NCBI RefSeq assembly: GCF_017745095.1
Contig: NZ_JAGHZZ010000026.1
Span: 1 to 62,606, forward strand
Source: Sporocytophaga sp.
GTDB taxonomy: Bacteria; Bacteroidota; Bacteroidia; Cytophagales; Cytophagaceae
Direction of reading: 5' to 3'
DNA: 62,606 bases
The position numbers and the translations under genes are program-made. Positions 40,762 through 49,962 of the stretch are shown piece after piece. Each line of letters opens with the position of its first letter. Position 1 is the stretch's first letter. Under the pieces are notes generated by a model. It was given only the letters and a program-made list of their open reading frames with translations, did not search any database and was not told where the DNA came from.

Positions 40762-41604
40762 TCAAAATTTATAAGTCATTGCAAATCCTTGATACGGGCC
40801 AATAACAGGATCAAATGACATATTTTTGTTCTTTTTCCGAGGCTTGTGAAGTTCCGGTACTACAATCCCTATGGCAGCTCCTGCTATTGTTCCCACAATG
40901 AGGTCGGAAGGGAAATGCATTCCCGCCTTATATCTGTAGTAGGCTGTTATCGCAGGCGGAATAACTGCCAGGCCATATAAAACAGGTACAAGTTTGGATC
41001 CCTTGTGATAATCGGCAAATACTTTTGCTGCAAAAAAAGAACATGTGGCAGCAGCAGCAGCATGGCCTCCGTAAAAAGAATTTTTGGACCCGTTTCGGGT
41101 TCTTCTTTCTATGCTTTCATTAGGATTATAAACATAAGGACGGTATCTGTTAATCCGGCCTACTCCCCATGAATAACAATTGGACATAAGCGAAATTGTT
41201 GTCAAGTAGATTACTCCGATTCTCAATGCATCCTGCCTGATTTTTTTATCAAATAATAATAGGCTAGGCAAAATGATTGTAGTTGTTAGCGAAATATCCG
41301 ACATATGCATGGCTGTCTCTGCAAATGCTGGATTCTGCCTGGTAGCTCCTCGGTCAAATTTTGGGACATCTTCAGGAGTTAAGGTAAGAACAGTGGCTTC
41401 ATCAATACCCTTTTTCCCTTTTAAAACACGAACGCCATAATAATTAGAGACAAGGCCTCCAACTATAATGGGAGCATCAATATACCATTTTACTCTATAG
41501 ACATGTTGTTTGCTCTTGTTTTCATTTGATACAGAATCATTTTGTTGACCAAAAGTCTGAAAAAAAACAAAGGAAAGAATCAAATGTAGATAAATACTCT
41601 TCAT
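40762..41604 (-). CDS. PAP2-superfamily protein, paralogue 2, atypical motifs
   Basis: About 280 residues from ATG 41602-41604 ([15 protein letters not shown]), giving a signal peptide ending FQTFGQ; an upstream ATG at 41703 would overlap the divergent AIM24 gene. Motif 1 [14 protein letters not shown]; motif 2 reads [10 protein letters not shown] instead of PSGH; motif 3 [17 protein letters not shown]. Catalytic His, Arg and Asp are present, but the Pro-Ser is replaced, so activity may be altered. The two PAP2 genes face each other tail to tail. Confidence 0.85.
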   Translation of the reverse strand: MKSIYLHLILSFVFFQTFGQQNDSVSNENKSKQHVYRVKWYIDAPIIVGGLVSNYYGVRVLKGKKGIDEATVLTLTPEDVPKFDRGATRQNPAFAETAMHMSDISLTTTIILPSLLLFDKKIRQDALRIGVIYLTTISLMSNCYSWGVGRINRYRPYVYNPNESIERRTRNGSKNSFYGGHAAAAATCSFFAAKVFADYHKGSKLVPVLYGLAVIPPAITAYYRYKAGMHFPSDLIVGTIAGAAIGIVVPELHKPRKKNKNMSFDPVIGPYQGFAMTYKF

Positions 41605-41692
41605 GAACCGGCTGGAAATTGACTTTGTATATAAATCAACTTTAGAATTAAAGATTTTGTTAAATTCGCATCTGTTAAACATAATAATACAT

Positions 41693-42478
41693 ATGAAAAG
41701 CAATCACGAAATAGATTACAAGATTTATGGCGAGGAAATGCAGTTTGTAGAAATCGAACTTGATCCTCAGGAGACAGTAGTTGCTGAATCTGGCAGCTTT
41801 ATGATGATGGAAGAAGGGATAAGAATGGAAACTATTTTTGGTGACGGATCTCAGCAACAGGGAGGATTTCTGGGAAAGATTTTTTCTGCAGGGAAGAGAC
41901 TTCTAACCGGTGAGAGTTTGTTTATGACTGCTTTCACTAATGGTGGTTCAGGTAAAAAGCATGTTAGTTTTGCATCTCCTTATCCTGGCAAAATTATACC
42001 TATGAACCTGGCAGAATTGAATGGCAGATTAATTTGTCAGAAAGATGCTTTTTTGTGTGCTGCAAAAGGCGTATCCATAGGAATTGAATTCCAGAAAAAA
42101 CTTGGCACCGGCCTTTTTGGAGGTGAAGGATTCATCATGGAAAAACTTGAAGGAGATGGATATGCTTTCGTACACGCCGGTGGAATGGTTGTTGAGAGAA
42201 CTCTTCAACCAGGTGAAGTTCTTAAAGTTGATACAGGCTGTATAGTAGCATTTACCAGTGAGGTAAATTATGATATCGAATTTGTGGGGGGAATCAAAAA
42301 TTCTCTTTTTGGTGGTGAAGGGCTGTTTTTCGCGACATTAAGAGGACCTGGAAAGGTTTGGGTACAATCCTTGCCGATAAGCAGACTTGCTTCTAGAATG
42401 ATAGCATATGGAATTGGCCAACGTAAGGAAGAAGGTAGTATCCTTGGTGGTTTGGGTAATTTGATTGATGGAGATTAG
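41693..42478 (+). CDS. AIM24/TIGR00266-family protein
   Basis: About 261 residues from ATG 41693 ([20 protein letters not shown]); an upstream ATG at 41603 adds a leader that overlaps the PAP2 start. Repeating beta-sandwich with [40 protein letters not shown] and [15 protein letters not shown]. The family binds membranes or acts in mitochondrial and bacterial membrane organisation; function unproven. Ends in a good terminator. Confidence 0.88.
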   Translation: MKSNHEIDYKIYGEEMQFVEIELDPQETVVAESGSFMMMEEGIRMETIFGDGSQQQGGFLGKIFSAGKRLLTGESLFMTAFTNGGSGKKHVSFASPYPGKIIPMNLAELNGRLICQKDAFLCAAKGVSIGIEFQKKLGTGLFGGEGFIMEKLEGDGYAFVHAGGMVVERTLQPGEVLKVDTGCIVAFTSEVNYDIEFVGGIKNSLFGGEGLFFATLRGPGKVWVQSLPISRLASRMIAYGIGQRKEEGSILGGLGNLIDGD

Positions 42479-42505
42479 AATTCATCTGACAGTTATAATA
42501 AAAAG

Positions 42506-42533
42506 AGATTGGCAGAAATGTCAATCTTTTTTT
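42506..42533 (+). terminator. Terminator after AIM24
   Basis: AGATTGGCA (42506-42514), loop, TGTCAATCT (42519-42527), then six further T's, with one G-T pair. Confidence 0.85.
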
Positions 42534-42649
42534 ATTCTCTTCCAAATCGCTTTAGCTCCCTTGATTAAAGGATGAATTGAATTAGTCTGATATCCGGAAT
42601 TTGTTATTAAAAACAGTCTTCATTCAGTACTCGTTATTATTTTATAAAG

Positions 42650-43216
42650 ATGGGAATAATGGAAAAGGATATTAAATGGAAACCGATCTTAGGAGGAGCA
42701 ATTGCAGGAGCGATTTTAGGATATCTAATGAGACGAAGACCTGCTCCGATCAATGTGGAAAGAAAAATTGACCTGAACAGGTATCAGGGCAAATGGTATG
42801 AAATAGCTGCAATCCCCTCAAAATTTGAAAAAGGATGCACAAATGTTACCTCAGAGTATTCTTTGCAAAAAGATGGAACATTCAAAATAGTTAGCGAATG
42901 TCGAGTGATTGAATCCGGTAATCTAAAAAAGTCATTCGGTAAAGCCACATTGAAAGATCCTGGCACCAATTCTAAATTTAAAATGAAATCCAGAGGCCCT
43001 TTTAAAAGAGATTATCAAATCCTTTCCGTCGGAAATGAGTATGAGTATGCACTGGCCGGAGACCAGTCGAGAACTAGACTTTGGATATTGTCCAGGAAAC
43101 CTGTATTGGCTAAAAATGTAGTTGATCAATTAATTGATAAAGCGAAAAACGAAGGATTTGATATTGGAAAGATTGTGTTCATTAAACATAACCATAATAA
43201 TGAGCCATGTTATTAA
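42650..43216 (+). CDS. Lipocalin-family protein
   Basis: 188 residues. An N-terminal helix (ILGGAIAGAILGYLMRRR) anchors the protein instead of the usual lipoprotein signal. Then the lipocalin motif LNRYQGKWYEIAAIPSKFEK, GCTNVTSEYSLQKDG, and the later YALAGDQSRTRLWILSRKP. Bacterial lipocalins (Blc) carry lipids in the envelope. Lone gene. Confidence 0.9.
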   Translation: MGIMEKDIKWKPILGGAIAGAILGYLMRRRPAPINVERKIDLNRYQGKWYEIAAIPSKFEKGCTNVTSEYSLQKDGTFKIVSECRVIESGNLKKSFGKATLKDPGTNSKFKMKSRGPFKRDYQILSVGNEYEYALAGDQSRTRLWILSRKPVLAKNVVDQLIDKAKNEGFDIGKIVFIKHNHNNEPCY

Positions 43217-43380
43217 AAAAAGAATTATGGCAGAACTTATTTTACCATTTTAAGCTTTTATCCCAGAATGTATATTTAATGCGATTTTAATCGTAACATA
43301 TACATATTGGCTCAGTTAATTAATATTAAGTTATTTTTTTAGTTGGCAATAATATATTTGAATAAAAAAACATAATCAAC

Positions 43381-43992
43381 GTGATCAAACTAACATTTTC
43401 TCTGCTGTTCTTAAATCTGATATTAGCCTTTACATCTGTAGGTGGTGATTGGGAATTAAAGAAGGAGGAAGAAGGAATTAAAATCTATACCGGAGATAAG
43501 GATGCCGGTATAAAAAAAATAAAAATTGAGACCAGCATCAATTACTCTGCTGCTAATGTGCTTGAGGTACTTAAGGATAAGGAAAAATATACCAATTGGG
43601 TTTATAAATGCAGTGAAGCTAAGTTATTGAAAAAGGTAAATGAAAACGAATATTACCATTATCAGATGACCAGCGCACCATGGCCTATACAAGACCGTGA
43701 TATGATTGTTCATCTTAAAATTGCTGAAAATAAATCTACTGGTGAATACATACTGACAGGAATGGGAGTGCCAGATTACCTTCCAGAAAGAAGCGGAAGA
43801 GTGAGGATTAAACATTACCAGACACTTTGGAAAATAACTCCGATTACCCAGAATTCCTGTCAGGTGATTTATGAAATGAGAGTTGATCCTTCCGGAGCTA
43901 TTCCCGCATGGCTCTACAATCTTGGGTCAACAGAAGGCCCAATGATTACTGCTCAAAATCTCAGAAAAGAAGTTGAAAAAAGGTTCCATTAA
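43381..43992 (+). CDS. START-domain (StAR-related lipid transfer) protein
   Basis: 203 residues from GTG 43381. Signal peptide (LTFSLLFLNLILAFTSVGG), then DWELKKEEEGIKIYTGDKDA, NVLEVLKDKEKYTNWVYKCS, PWPIQDRDMIVHLKI and the C-terminal helix with EGPMITAQNLRKEVEKRF. START domains hold lipids or other hydrophobic ligands; this one is exported. Converges with a DinB gene with only two bases between. Confidence 0.88.
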   Translation: MIKLTFSLLFLNLILAFTSVGGDWELKKEEEGIKIYTGDKDAGIKKIKIETSINYSAANVLEVLKDKEKYTNWVYKCSEAKLLKKVNENEYYHYQMTSAPWPIQDRDMIVHLKIAENKSTGEYILTGMGVPDYLPERSGRVRIKHYQTLWKITPITQNSCQVIYEMRVDPSGAIPAWLYNLGSTEGPMITAQNLRKEVEKRFH

Positions 43993-43994
43993 AT

Positions 43995-44468
43995 TCACCA
44001 ATTCCCAAGCATTTTCCTTAAAAGAACGATCTGACCTGTATGGTAAGCTGTATGATCACAAATTAATATGGCTTCCCTTAAAAGGTTTTGTCCTCTACCA
44101 TTTGGAATAGGAACAAGAAGATCGGTGGTTGGGGCTTTGATGAGATTTACAAACGAATTCCTATCCTCAGAAAAATTTCGAAGACAATCCTGCCATTCTT
44201 GAAGGGTAGGATCACTATTTGCGGGCCAGTAATCATCAGGCCACTTTGGTTCTTGATATTGGCTGTTGATACAAAATTCAAGGATATCTTTTTGAGTAAA
44301 CCGAATGTGTGCACTCAGTTGCCAGATATTATATGGGAAATTTGTTTTCGATTTTCCTGCAGTTTTATAATCTATCCCCATAACTGCTCCTTCAAATGAG
44401 ATATGCGCCTGGTCTATGGTCAGCATATTCAAAATCTGGATTCTGATATCTTTCTGTTCATCTTTCAT
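43995..44468 (-). CDS. DinB-family metal-binding protein
   Basis: 157 residues, four-helix bundle. Candidate metal His residues in NIWQLSAHIRFTQKDI and CDHTAYHTGQIVLLRKMLG, the DinB_2 pattern. Damage-inducible in Bacillus, otherwise thiol-transferase-like roles; here unknown. It follows the pst-like gene's region on the same strand with 52 bases between. Confidence 0.82.
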   Translation of the reverse strand: MKDEQKDIRIQILNMLTIDQAHISFEGAVMGIDYKTAGKSKTNFPYNIWQLSAHIRFTQKDILEFCINSQYQEPKWPDDYWPANSDPTLQEWQDCLRNFSEDRNSFVNLIKAPTTDLLVPIPNGRGQNLLREAILICDHTAYHTGQIVLLRKMLGNW

Positions 44469-44520
44469 TAAAGAGAAACAGGGAACAGAATTTCTTGTTT
44501 AATAATTGCTAAGCCTTTAT

Positions 44521-45468
44521 TTACTGAATTTCGTTATGATGTTTCCCGCTTATTAAAGAACTACTGACTGGTATGTAACCTTCGTTAAAGATTATTTCTT
44601 TACCCTTATCACTTTTTATAAAATCAATAAAGGGTTTTAATTTTATATATGTATCAGCCGTATAATAGAGGTAAAGAGGTCTTACAAACTTATAGTGAAA
44701 ATTTTCTACATGTTCGTTCCTTAATTTTATGAAAGTCTTGCCATGGTCAAAGGAGATGTCAAGAGGTTCCACTGAATAGTTCAATTGTGCAAATGACACA
44801 TATCCAATAGCATTTTGATATTTCCGAACAGAATCAATTATATTTTTACTGTTTTTTAGAGTGACTGTATTTTCAGAGAAGTTCTCGTTATTAAGTATTT
44901 GTTCTTTAAAATAACGATACGTACCTGATGAAGTGTCCCTTCCAAAGATACGTATATGTTTGTCAAGGCCAGTGCTTACTTCCCATTGTTTAATATTACC
45001 TGTGAAAATTTCTTTCACCATTTCTTTAGTTAAGCCCTTTGCTTTATTGTTTACATTTACAATAATTGCAAGGGCGTCACCACCAAGATATAGTTCAACA
45101 AAATCAAGCTTTCTTTTATGAAAATCAAATTTATGATTTTCATTCATGATTGCTGAAGTCATAGCTATGTCTGCATCTTGCGTTTTTAATGCTTCTATGC
45201 CAGACAAACTTCCGGCCGCTTCTAGATTAAAGGCGTATAAACTATTTCTCTTTTCAAACTCTGATATTAACTTTTCCATTACAGGAGCGACAGTAGTGCT
45301 ACCTTTGATGGAAATTCGTACCAGTTTCGAATTATTTTTTCCACGAGTCGTATCTTTTTTAGAATCATTAACAGATTTTTCTAAAACTGCTGATGAAAGA
45401 TTCATGGTACTAGTGCCATCACAGGAAAGCATGGATAGGGCAATGAATAACAATAATAACTTGTTCAC
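44521..45468 (-). CDS. PstS-like phosphate-binding lipoprotein
   Basis: 315 residues with lipoprotein signal (LLFIALSMLSCDG). The core has ISIKGSTTVAPVMEKLISEF, AAGSLSGIEALKTQDADIAM, LVNKQW-like IFTGNIKQWEVSTG, and RIFGRDTSSGTYRYFKEQI, the phosphate-binding pattern of PstS family proteins. No pstCAB or phoU in the window. A second PBP of this kind lies at 19715. Confidence 0.9.
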   Translation of the reverse strand: MNKLLLLFIALSMLSCDGTSTMNLSSAVLEKSVNDSKKDTTRGKNNSKLVRISIKGSTTVAPVMEKLISEFEKRNSLYAFNLEAAGSLSGIEALKTQDADIAMTSAIMNENHKFDFHKRKLDFVELYLGGDALAIIVNVNNKAKGLTKEMVKEIFTGNIKQWEVSTGLDKHIRIFGRDTSSGTYRYFKEQILNNENFSENTVTLKNSKNIIDSVRKYQNAIGYVSFAQLNYSVEPLDISFDHGKTFIKLRNEHVENFHYKFVRPLYLYYTADTYIKLKPFIDFIKSDKGKEIIFNEGYIPVSSSLISGKHHNEIQ

Positions 45469-45772
45469 AAATGCGGTAATTTGTTCGAAAATAATTAATT
45501 GAATTAATTTGGCAAAAGAATTTATCTTATGATAAATAAGTGTTGCAACCTGTATTTCCCGTACTTTTTACGGTAACACCCCAATAATTAAAGGTAATTA
45601 AGATAATAAAGACTTTTTTATTTCAAATTTAGATCTTAAGTAAGAATAATAATCATGTGAAAGACTGATTTAATGATTATTTAACAACATTTTTTTAATT
45701 TCAAGTCTGATTCACTCTGAAACAAATATCAGATCTGCCAGTTATAGCATCAATTTTTAAAATCAATTTAAC
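45469..45772. other. Divergent intergenic stretch without a gene
   Basis: Between pst-like (minus) and fadL-like (plus). Contains a perfect palindrome AATTAATT-G-AATTAATT at 45493-45509 and an extended hairpin from GTGTT (45540) to AACAC (45579) with an inner CCGTA/TACGG stem (45559-45573). Both are AT-rich and may be regulatory. No open frame that looks coding, and no clear TTG-N-TAnnTTTG promoter. Confidence 0.5.
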
Positions 45773-46999
45773 ATGAAAAAACTATTATTTTTTATGATAT
45801 TTCTCTCAGCTGCCGGTTTGGTGAGAGCTGGAGGATACCAGGTAAATCTCATTGGTGTAAGATATGTCGGAATGGGACATATCGGCACAGGACTTACAAT
45901 GGATGCCGGTTCAATTTTCTTTAATCCGGGAGCTTTGTCCTTGATAAAAGACAAGTATAGCATCACTGGAAGCGTGAGTGGTATATTTTCTTATACTCAG
46001 TTTCGCTCTGCCAATGCTGGCTATACTGCTAGGACAGATAATCCTTTGTCTACACCTTTCTCTGTATTCGCCAGTGCTAAAATCACGGATGATTTAAGTG
46101 CAGGAATTGGAGTGTATACTCCATTCGGCAGTTCCATTGTATGGGGTGATAATTGGGGAGGGAAATATTTGATCCAGGATATCAAATTAAAAGCCGTATT
46201 CTTTCAGCCAACAGTGTCTTACAAAATAGGTGATAAGCTTGGTATTGGAGCAGGACTAGTGTTTGCTTATGGTAAAGTTGATCTTCATCGTGCTATCCCC
46301 GTCACCTTTGCTGATGGAAGTTCAGGTCAGGCCAATCTGAAAGGTCACGCAACAAATTGGGGATACAATGTAGGGATATCATTTAAACCAATAGAAGCCT
46401 TGACAATTGGTTTGAACTACAGGTCTAAGATAAAAATGGACCTAAAAGATGGAGATGCTAATTTTACAGTACCATCTTCCTTATCGGCTAATTTCCCTGC
46501 CGGAAATAAATTTGATGCTACTCTACCATTACCAGCTACATTCAGTGGCGGTATTTCTTATAATATAAATGAGAAATTTCTGATCGGAGCTCAGGTTGAC
46601 TATGTCAGATGGAGCGCATATGATTCACTCATTTTTGACTTCAAACAAAATACATCGTCATTACCTGATTCCAGAAATCCTAGAAAGTATGATAATACTT
46701 TTATCTTCAGACTTGGCGGGCAATACAAAGCAAGTGATATGCTCACAATAAGACTAGGTGGATATTATGATGAAACTCCTGTAAAAAAAGATTATGAAAA
46801 TCCTGAAACTCCTGATGGCAACAGGATTGGACTTTCTGCTGGGCTTTCCATTTACCCTATAGAAAAATTAAGTATCGACTTGTCATTTCTATTTGTCAAT
46901 CAGCTGAAACGTGACTCCCAGTATTTGCCTGCGAATTTTAAAGGGGCATACAAAACTTATGCATACATTCCAGGGATTGGCTTAACGTATAATTTTTAA
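45773..46999 (+). CDS. OmpP1/FadL/TodX-family outer-membrane transport protein
   Basis: 408 residues. Signal peptide (LLFFMIFLSAAGLVRAGG), then YQVNLIGVRYVGMGHIGTG, MDAGSIFFNPGALSLIKDKY (the N-P-A plug of FadL), and beta-strands to the end with GIGLTYNF. FadL-type porins import hydrophobic substrates such as fatty acids or aromatics. The next gene, a GDSL esterase, starts 13 bases after it and may act on the same substrate. Confidence 0.93.
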   Translation: MKKLLFFMIFLSAAGLVRAGGYQVNLIGVRYVGMGHIGTGLTMDAGSIFFNPGALSLIKDKYSITGSVSGIFSYTQFRSANAGYTARTDNPLSTPFSVFASAKITDDLSAGIGVYTPFGSSIVWGDNWGGKYLIQDIKLKAVFFQPTVSYKIGDKLGIGAGLVFAYGKVDLHRAIPVTFADGSSGQANLKGHATNWGYNVGISFKPIEALTIGLNYRSKIKMDLKDGDANFTVPSSLSANFPAGNKFDATLPLPATFSGGISYNINEKFLIGAQVDYVRWSAYDSLIFDFKQNTSSLPDSRNPRKYDNTFIFRLGGQYKASDMLTIRLGGYYDETPVKKDYENPETPDGNRIGLSAGLSIYPIEKLSIDLSFLFVNQLKRDSQYLPANFKGAYKTYAYIPGIGLTYNF

Positions 47000-47012
47000 T
47001 CAGAAAGGAACT

Positions 47013-48338
47013 ATGAAACTTAAGATAGCACATCTTTATGTAGCTCTGGCAGCTTTAACATTTGGATGCAAACCGGACATAAAAGAAGATATTACGGCCA
47101 CTTCAGGAACTGCGAATTTTTCACAATATGTAGCAGTGGGTAATTCATTGACGGCGGGTTATGCTGACGGAGCCTTGTATAAACAAGGACAATCGTATGC
47201 TTATCCTAATATCCTTGCACAGCAATTCGCATTGGTGGGTGGTGGGCCTTTTAAAATTCCATATATGGTAGATGATAATGGGATAGGCGTCCAAAATAAT
47301 CAACCCGTTACGAAAAGAATATTAGGTCCTGTAACAGATTGTAAAGGCGTTACTTCTTTAGGTCCTGTTTTTGCAGGAATACCCAATCTTGCGAATCTCG
47401 CACCTATACCTGGACCTTTTAATAATATGGGGGTTCCCGGAGCAAAGTCTTTTCACCTGCTGACTCCTTTATTTGGTAGACCTTTAACTCAAGGAGGGAA
47501 TCCATTTTATTATCGTATGGCCAGTAATCCAGGGGTATCAACAGTAGTAGGAGATGTAGTCGCTCAAAATCCTACGTTTGTTTCTATCTGGATTGGGAAT
47601 AATGATGTACTGGGATATGCTTCGACAGGTGGTGAAGAAGGAGGTGATTCTATTACAAGTGTAACAGCATATACTCAATATCTCTACGCAATTGTAAATA
47701 CTGTAACAGCTGGCGGAGCCAAGGGAGTTATTGCAAATATCACTGATGTTACAAGTATTCCTTACTTCAGAACAGTACCTTACAATGGATTGGTATTAAC
47801 CTCGCAAGCTCAGGTAGACGCATTAAACGCTGGCTATGCTCCGTTGGGAATTAAGTTCAATTTGGGACAAAATCCTTTTATTATAAGTGATAAAAATGCT
47901 CCCGGAGGCTTAAGGCAAATAAAAAGTGATGAATTAATATTATTGACAATTCCACAAGATTCAATAAAATGCAAAGGTTTGGGAAGTCAGATTCCTATCC
48001 CCGGTAAATATGTATTGGATCAAACAGAAATTGCCAATATAAAGACGGCAACTGCAGGATATAATCAAGCAATTGTGACTGTGGCTCAGCAAAAAGATTT
48101 GGCATTTGCAGATATGGCTTCATTAATGTCTTCACTTAGCACAGGAATAACTTTCGATGGCCTTACATTTACCACAACTTTCGTGACTGGAGGGGCATTT
48201 TCACTGGATGGAATTCACCTGACACCTCAAGGGAATGCAATAGTTGCCAATGGTTTTATCGATGCTATAAACCATAAATATAGTTCAACGTTGCCTCAGG
48301 TAAATGTGGCATCATATCCTGGGATTGTTTTTCCTTGA
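47013..48338 (+). CDS. SGNH/GDSL-family lipoprotein esterase
   Basis: 441 residues. Lipoprotein signal (ALAALTFGCKPD). Block I YVAVGNSLTAGYADG carries the catalytic Ser in GNSLT, block III VSIWIGNNDVLGYAS the Asn, and block V LDGIHLTPQGNAIVA the Asp and His. A secreted or outer-membrane lipase/esterase. Probably co-transcribed with the FadL-like gene and closed by a strong terminator. Confidence 0.93.
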   Translation: MKLKIAHLYVALAALTFGCKPDIKEDITATSGTANFSQYVAVGNSLTAGYADGALYKQGQSYAYPNILAQQFALVGGGPFKIPYMVDDNGIGVQNNQPVTKRILGPVTDCKGVTSLGPVFAGIPNLANLAPIPGPFNNMGVPGAKSFHLLTPLFGRPLTQGGNPFYYRMASNPGVSTVVGDVVAQNPTFVSIWIGNNDVLGYASTGGEEGGDSITSVTAYTQYLYAIVNTVTAGGAKGVIANITDVTSIPYFRTVPYNGLVLTSQAQVDALNAGYAPLGIKFNLGQNPFIISDKNAPGGLRQIKSDELILLTIPQDSIKCKGLGSQIPIPGKYVLDQTEIANIKTATAGYNQAIVTVAQQKDLAFADMASLMSSLSTGITFDGLTFTTTFVTGGAFSLDGIHLTPQGNAIVANGFIDAINHKYSSTLPQVNVASYPGIVFP

Positions 48339-48359
48339 AAAACATTAAATCATAAAATG

Positions 48360-48394
48360 GAGGTTGTCTGACTTTCAGACAACCTCTTTTTTTT
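48360..48394 (+). terminator. Terminator of the FadL-esterase unit
   Basis: GAGGTTGTCTGA (48360-48371), loop CTT, TCAGACAACCTC (48375-48386), then eight T's. Confidence 0.95.
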
Positions 48395-48468
48395 AAACTC
48401 CTTTAAACAATATTAATTAAACTTAAGGGCCGAGGATTTACCACATTCGCTCCCTGTGAAAAATATCC

Positions 48469-48501
48469 TTGTTAAGGAATTAAGTTAAATTCATATATTT
48501 G
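48469..48501 (+). promoter_or_regulatory. Candidate promoter P1 for exbB2
   Basis: TTG (48469-48471), 22 bases, TATATTTG (48494-48501), fitting the Bacteroidota consensus TTG-N17-23-TAnnTTTG. Confidence 0.45.
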
Positions 48502-48546
48502 CCGCTAATTAGATTGGGAATATAGTAATATTACTTTTTCTTAATC

Positions 48547-48579
48547 TTGATTTTATGTGCAATGTATTGGTTATCTTTG
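48547..48579 (+). promoter_or_regulatory. Candidate promoter P2 for exbB2
   Basis: TTG (48547-48549), 22 bases, TATCTTTG (48572-48579). Same spacing as P1 78 bases upstream. Confidence 0.5.
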
Positions 48580-48855
48580 TATTATAAAGTTTGAGGGAGT
48601 TGCGTTTTGGAATTATTATTCATAAACTGAATATTACCCTCAGGTAAAAAATCCAAAAAAAAATCCTGAATTGGCTATAAATACTCCAATTTGGGAACTT
48701 AAATGAACAATAAAGGGATTTATAATTGCCGCAAGAATCAAAACTTGAAATTTAAAATAAAAACTAACGTTTAGAATACTAACTGTATATCTAATTGTTG
48801 ATAATCAGATATATAATTGAAGAGATAATCACTAAAACAAGGACTAAATTTAAGT

Positions 48856-49557
48856 ATGACTATTTTCCTGCAAATGGACTCAGCTTTAGTTGCCGCTACT
48901 GCTGCCAGCTCAACTCCTAAAGAAGGACTTTCCTACCTTCAATTGATCATGATGGGTGGTTTAATCATGATTCCAATTCTTATACTTTCTTTAATTTCAT
49001 TTTACATTTTCATAGAGAGGTATCTCTATATTAAAAATAATGCACAGCCAGACAAAGGCCTTTTATCTATTGTAAAGGAAAAGGTGCAAACGGGTAAAAC
49101 AGCAGAAGCACTAAGACTTTGCGAAAACTCATCTCTACCTGTTGCCAGAATGCTTGAAAAAGCAATCATTCGTTTGGGCTCGTCCATCAGAGATATTGAA
49201 AGTGCAATGGAGAATGTTGCAGCTGTTGAAGTTTCCAAAATGGAAAAAAATATGGGATTGCTTGTAGGTATTGCGGCTGTAGCACCGATGTTAGGATTTC
49301 TTGGTACTGTTTTCGGTATGATCCATACATTCCAGGATATTGCTGCAAATGACAACATAAGTATCGGAGTTATTGCTGATGGTATCTATCAGAAAATGAT
49401 CACTTCTTCAGCTGGTCTTATTGTAGGTATCATTGCCCATATTTTTTACACTTTGCTCAATACTATGATTGAGAAAAATGTAACAAGTTTGGAACTACAG
49501 GCAATTGATTTCCTTGACATTCTACACAAACCAGTATATGAAGATCAAAAGGCGTAA
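48856..49557 (+). CDS. exbB: MotA/TolQ/ExbB proton channel (system 2)
   Basis: 233 residues. An N-terminal periplasmic stretch, then membrane helices LIMIPILILSLISFYIFIER, MGLLVGIAAVAPMLGFLGTV with GTVFGMIHTF, and ITSSAGLIVGIIAHIFYTLL. Shorter than the ExbB at 16568 and lacking its extra helix, so closer to TolQ. The exbD gene starts 20 bases before its stop. Confidence 0.93.
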   Translation: MTIFLQMDSALVAATAASSTPKEGLSYLQLIMMGGLIMIPILILSLISFYIFIERYLYIKNNAQPDKGLLSIVKEKVQTGKTAEALRLCENSSLPVARMLEKAIIRLGSSIRDIESAMENVAAVEVSKMEKNMGLLVGIAAVAPMLGFLGTVFGMIHTFQDIAANDNISIGVIADGIYQKMITSSAGLIVGIIAHIFYTLLNTMIEKNVTSLELQAIDFLDILHKPVYEDQKA

Positions 49558-49933
49558 AAAGGCTCATGCTGCGGTAGAAGCTGCAGCTTTGTCAGATATT
49601 ATGTTTTTCCTTCTGGTATTCTTCCTGATGCTGTCCACACTTGCAAGTCCGGACGCAATCAAGGTTTTATTACCACAAGCAAAAACAGGGGCTGCGATTC
49701 CAAGACAAGTAGTAAATCTTACTGTAGATAAGGATTCCAAAATCTATATAGGTAAAGATGAGGTTAACTTTGATGCATTGAAAGCTCAGTTGGAGACAAC
49801 TACACAAGGTTTGGAAAATCCTACAATTGTGTTGAAAATGGACAGAACTCTAGAGGTTCAAAAACTTATCAGCATTATAGATGTTACTAATCAGTTGAAA
49901 TTACCGGTGGTGGTAGCATCGGATAAAAAATAG
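49538..49933 (+). CDS. exbD: ExbD/TolR biopolymer transport protein (system 2)
   Basis: 131 residues from ATG 49538 (MKIKRRKKAHAAVEAAAL), which overlaps exbB by 20 bases, so the two are coupled; a frame from 49505 begins without an ATG. One helix with the Asp in ALSDIMFFLLVFFLML, then a standard ExbD periplasmic domain. No tonB or Tol gene is adjacent. Confidence 0.92.
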   Translation: MKIKRRKKAHAAVEAAALSDIMFFLLVFFLMLSTLASPDAIKVLLPQAKTGAAIPRQVVNLTVDKDSKIYIGKDEVNFDALKAQLETTTQGLENPTIVLKMDRTLEVQKLISIIDVTNQLKLPVVVASDKK

Positions 49934-49962
49934 AGAAACTAAACAGATAACAATAAACCAAT

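Larger units (their letters stand above)
48395..48855. other. Long upstream region of the second exbB
   Basis: About 460 bases without a convincing gene. It holds two candidate promoters (listed separately) and a G+C-poor stretch up to the exbB start at 48856, so the mRNA leader would be about 270-350 bases, long for this region. No stable leader structure was found by eye. Confidence 0.5.

Noticed and set aside
41605-41703. Longer N-terminus for PAP2 paralogue 2
   Set aside because: It would overlap the divergent AIM24 gene and hide the signal peptide.
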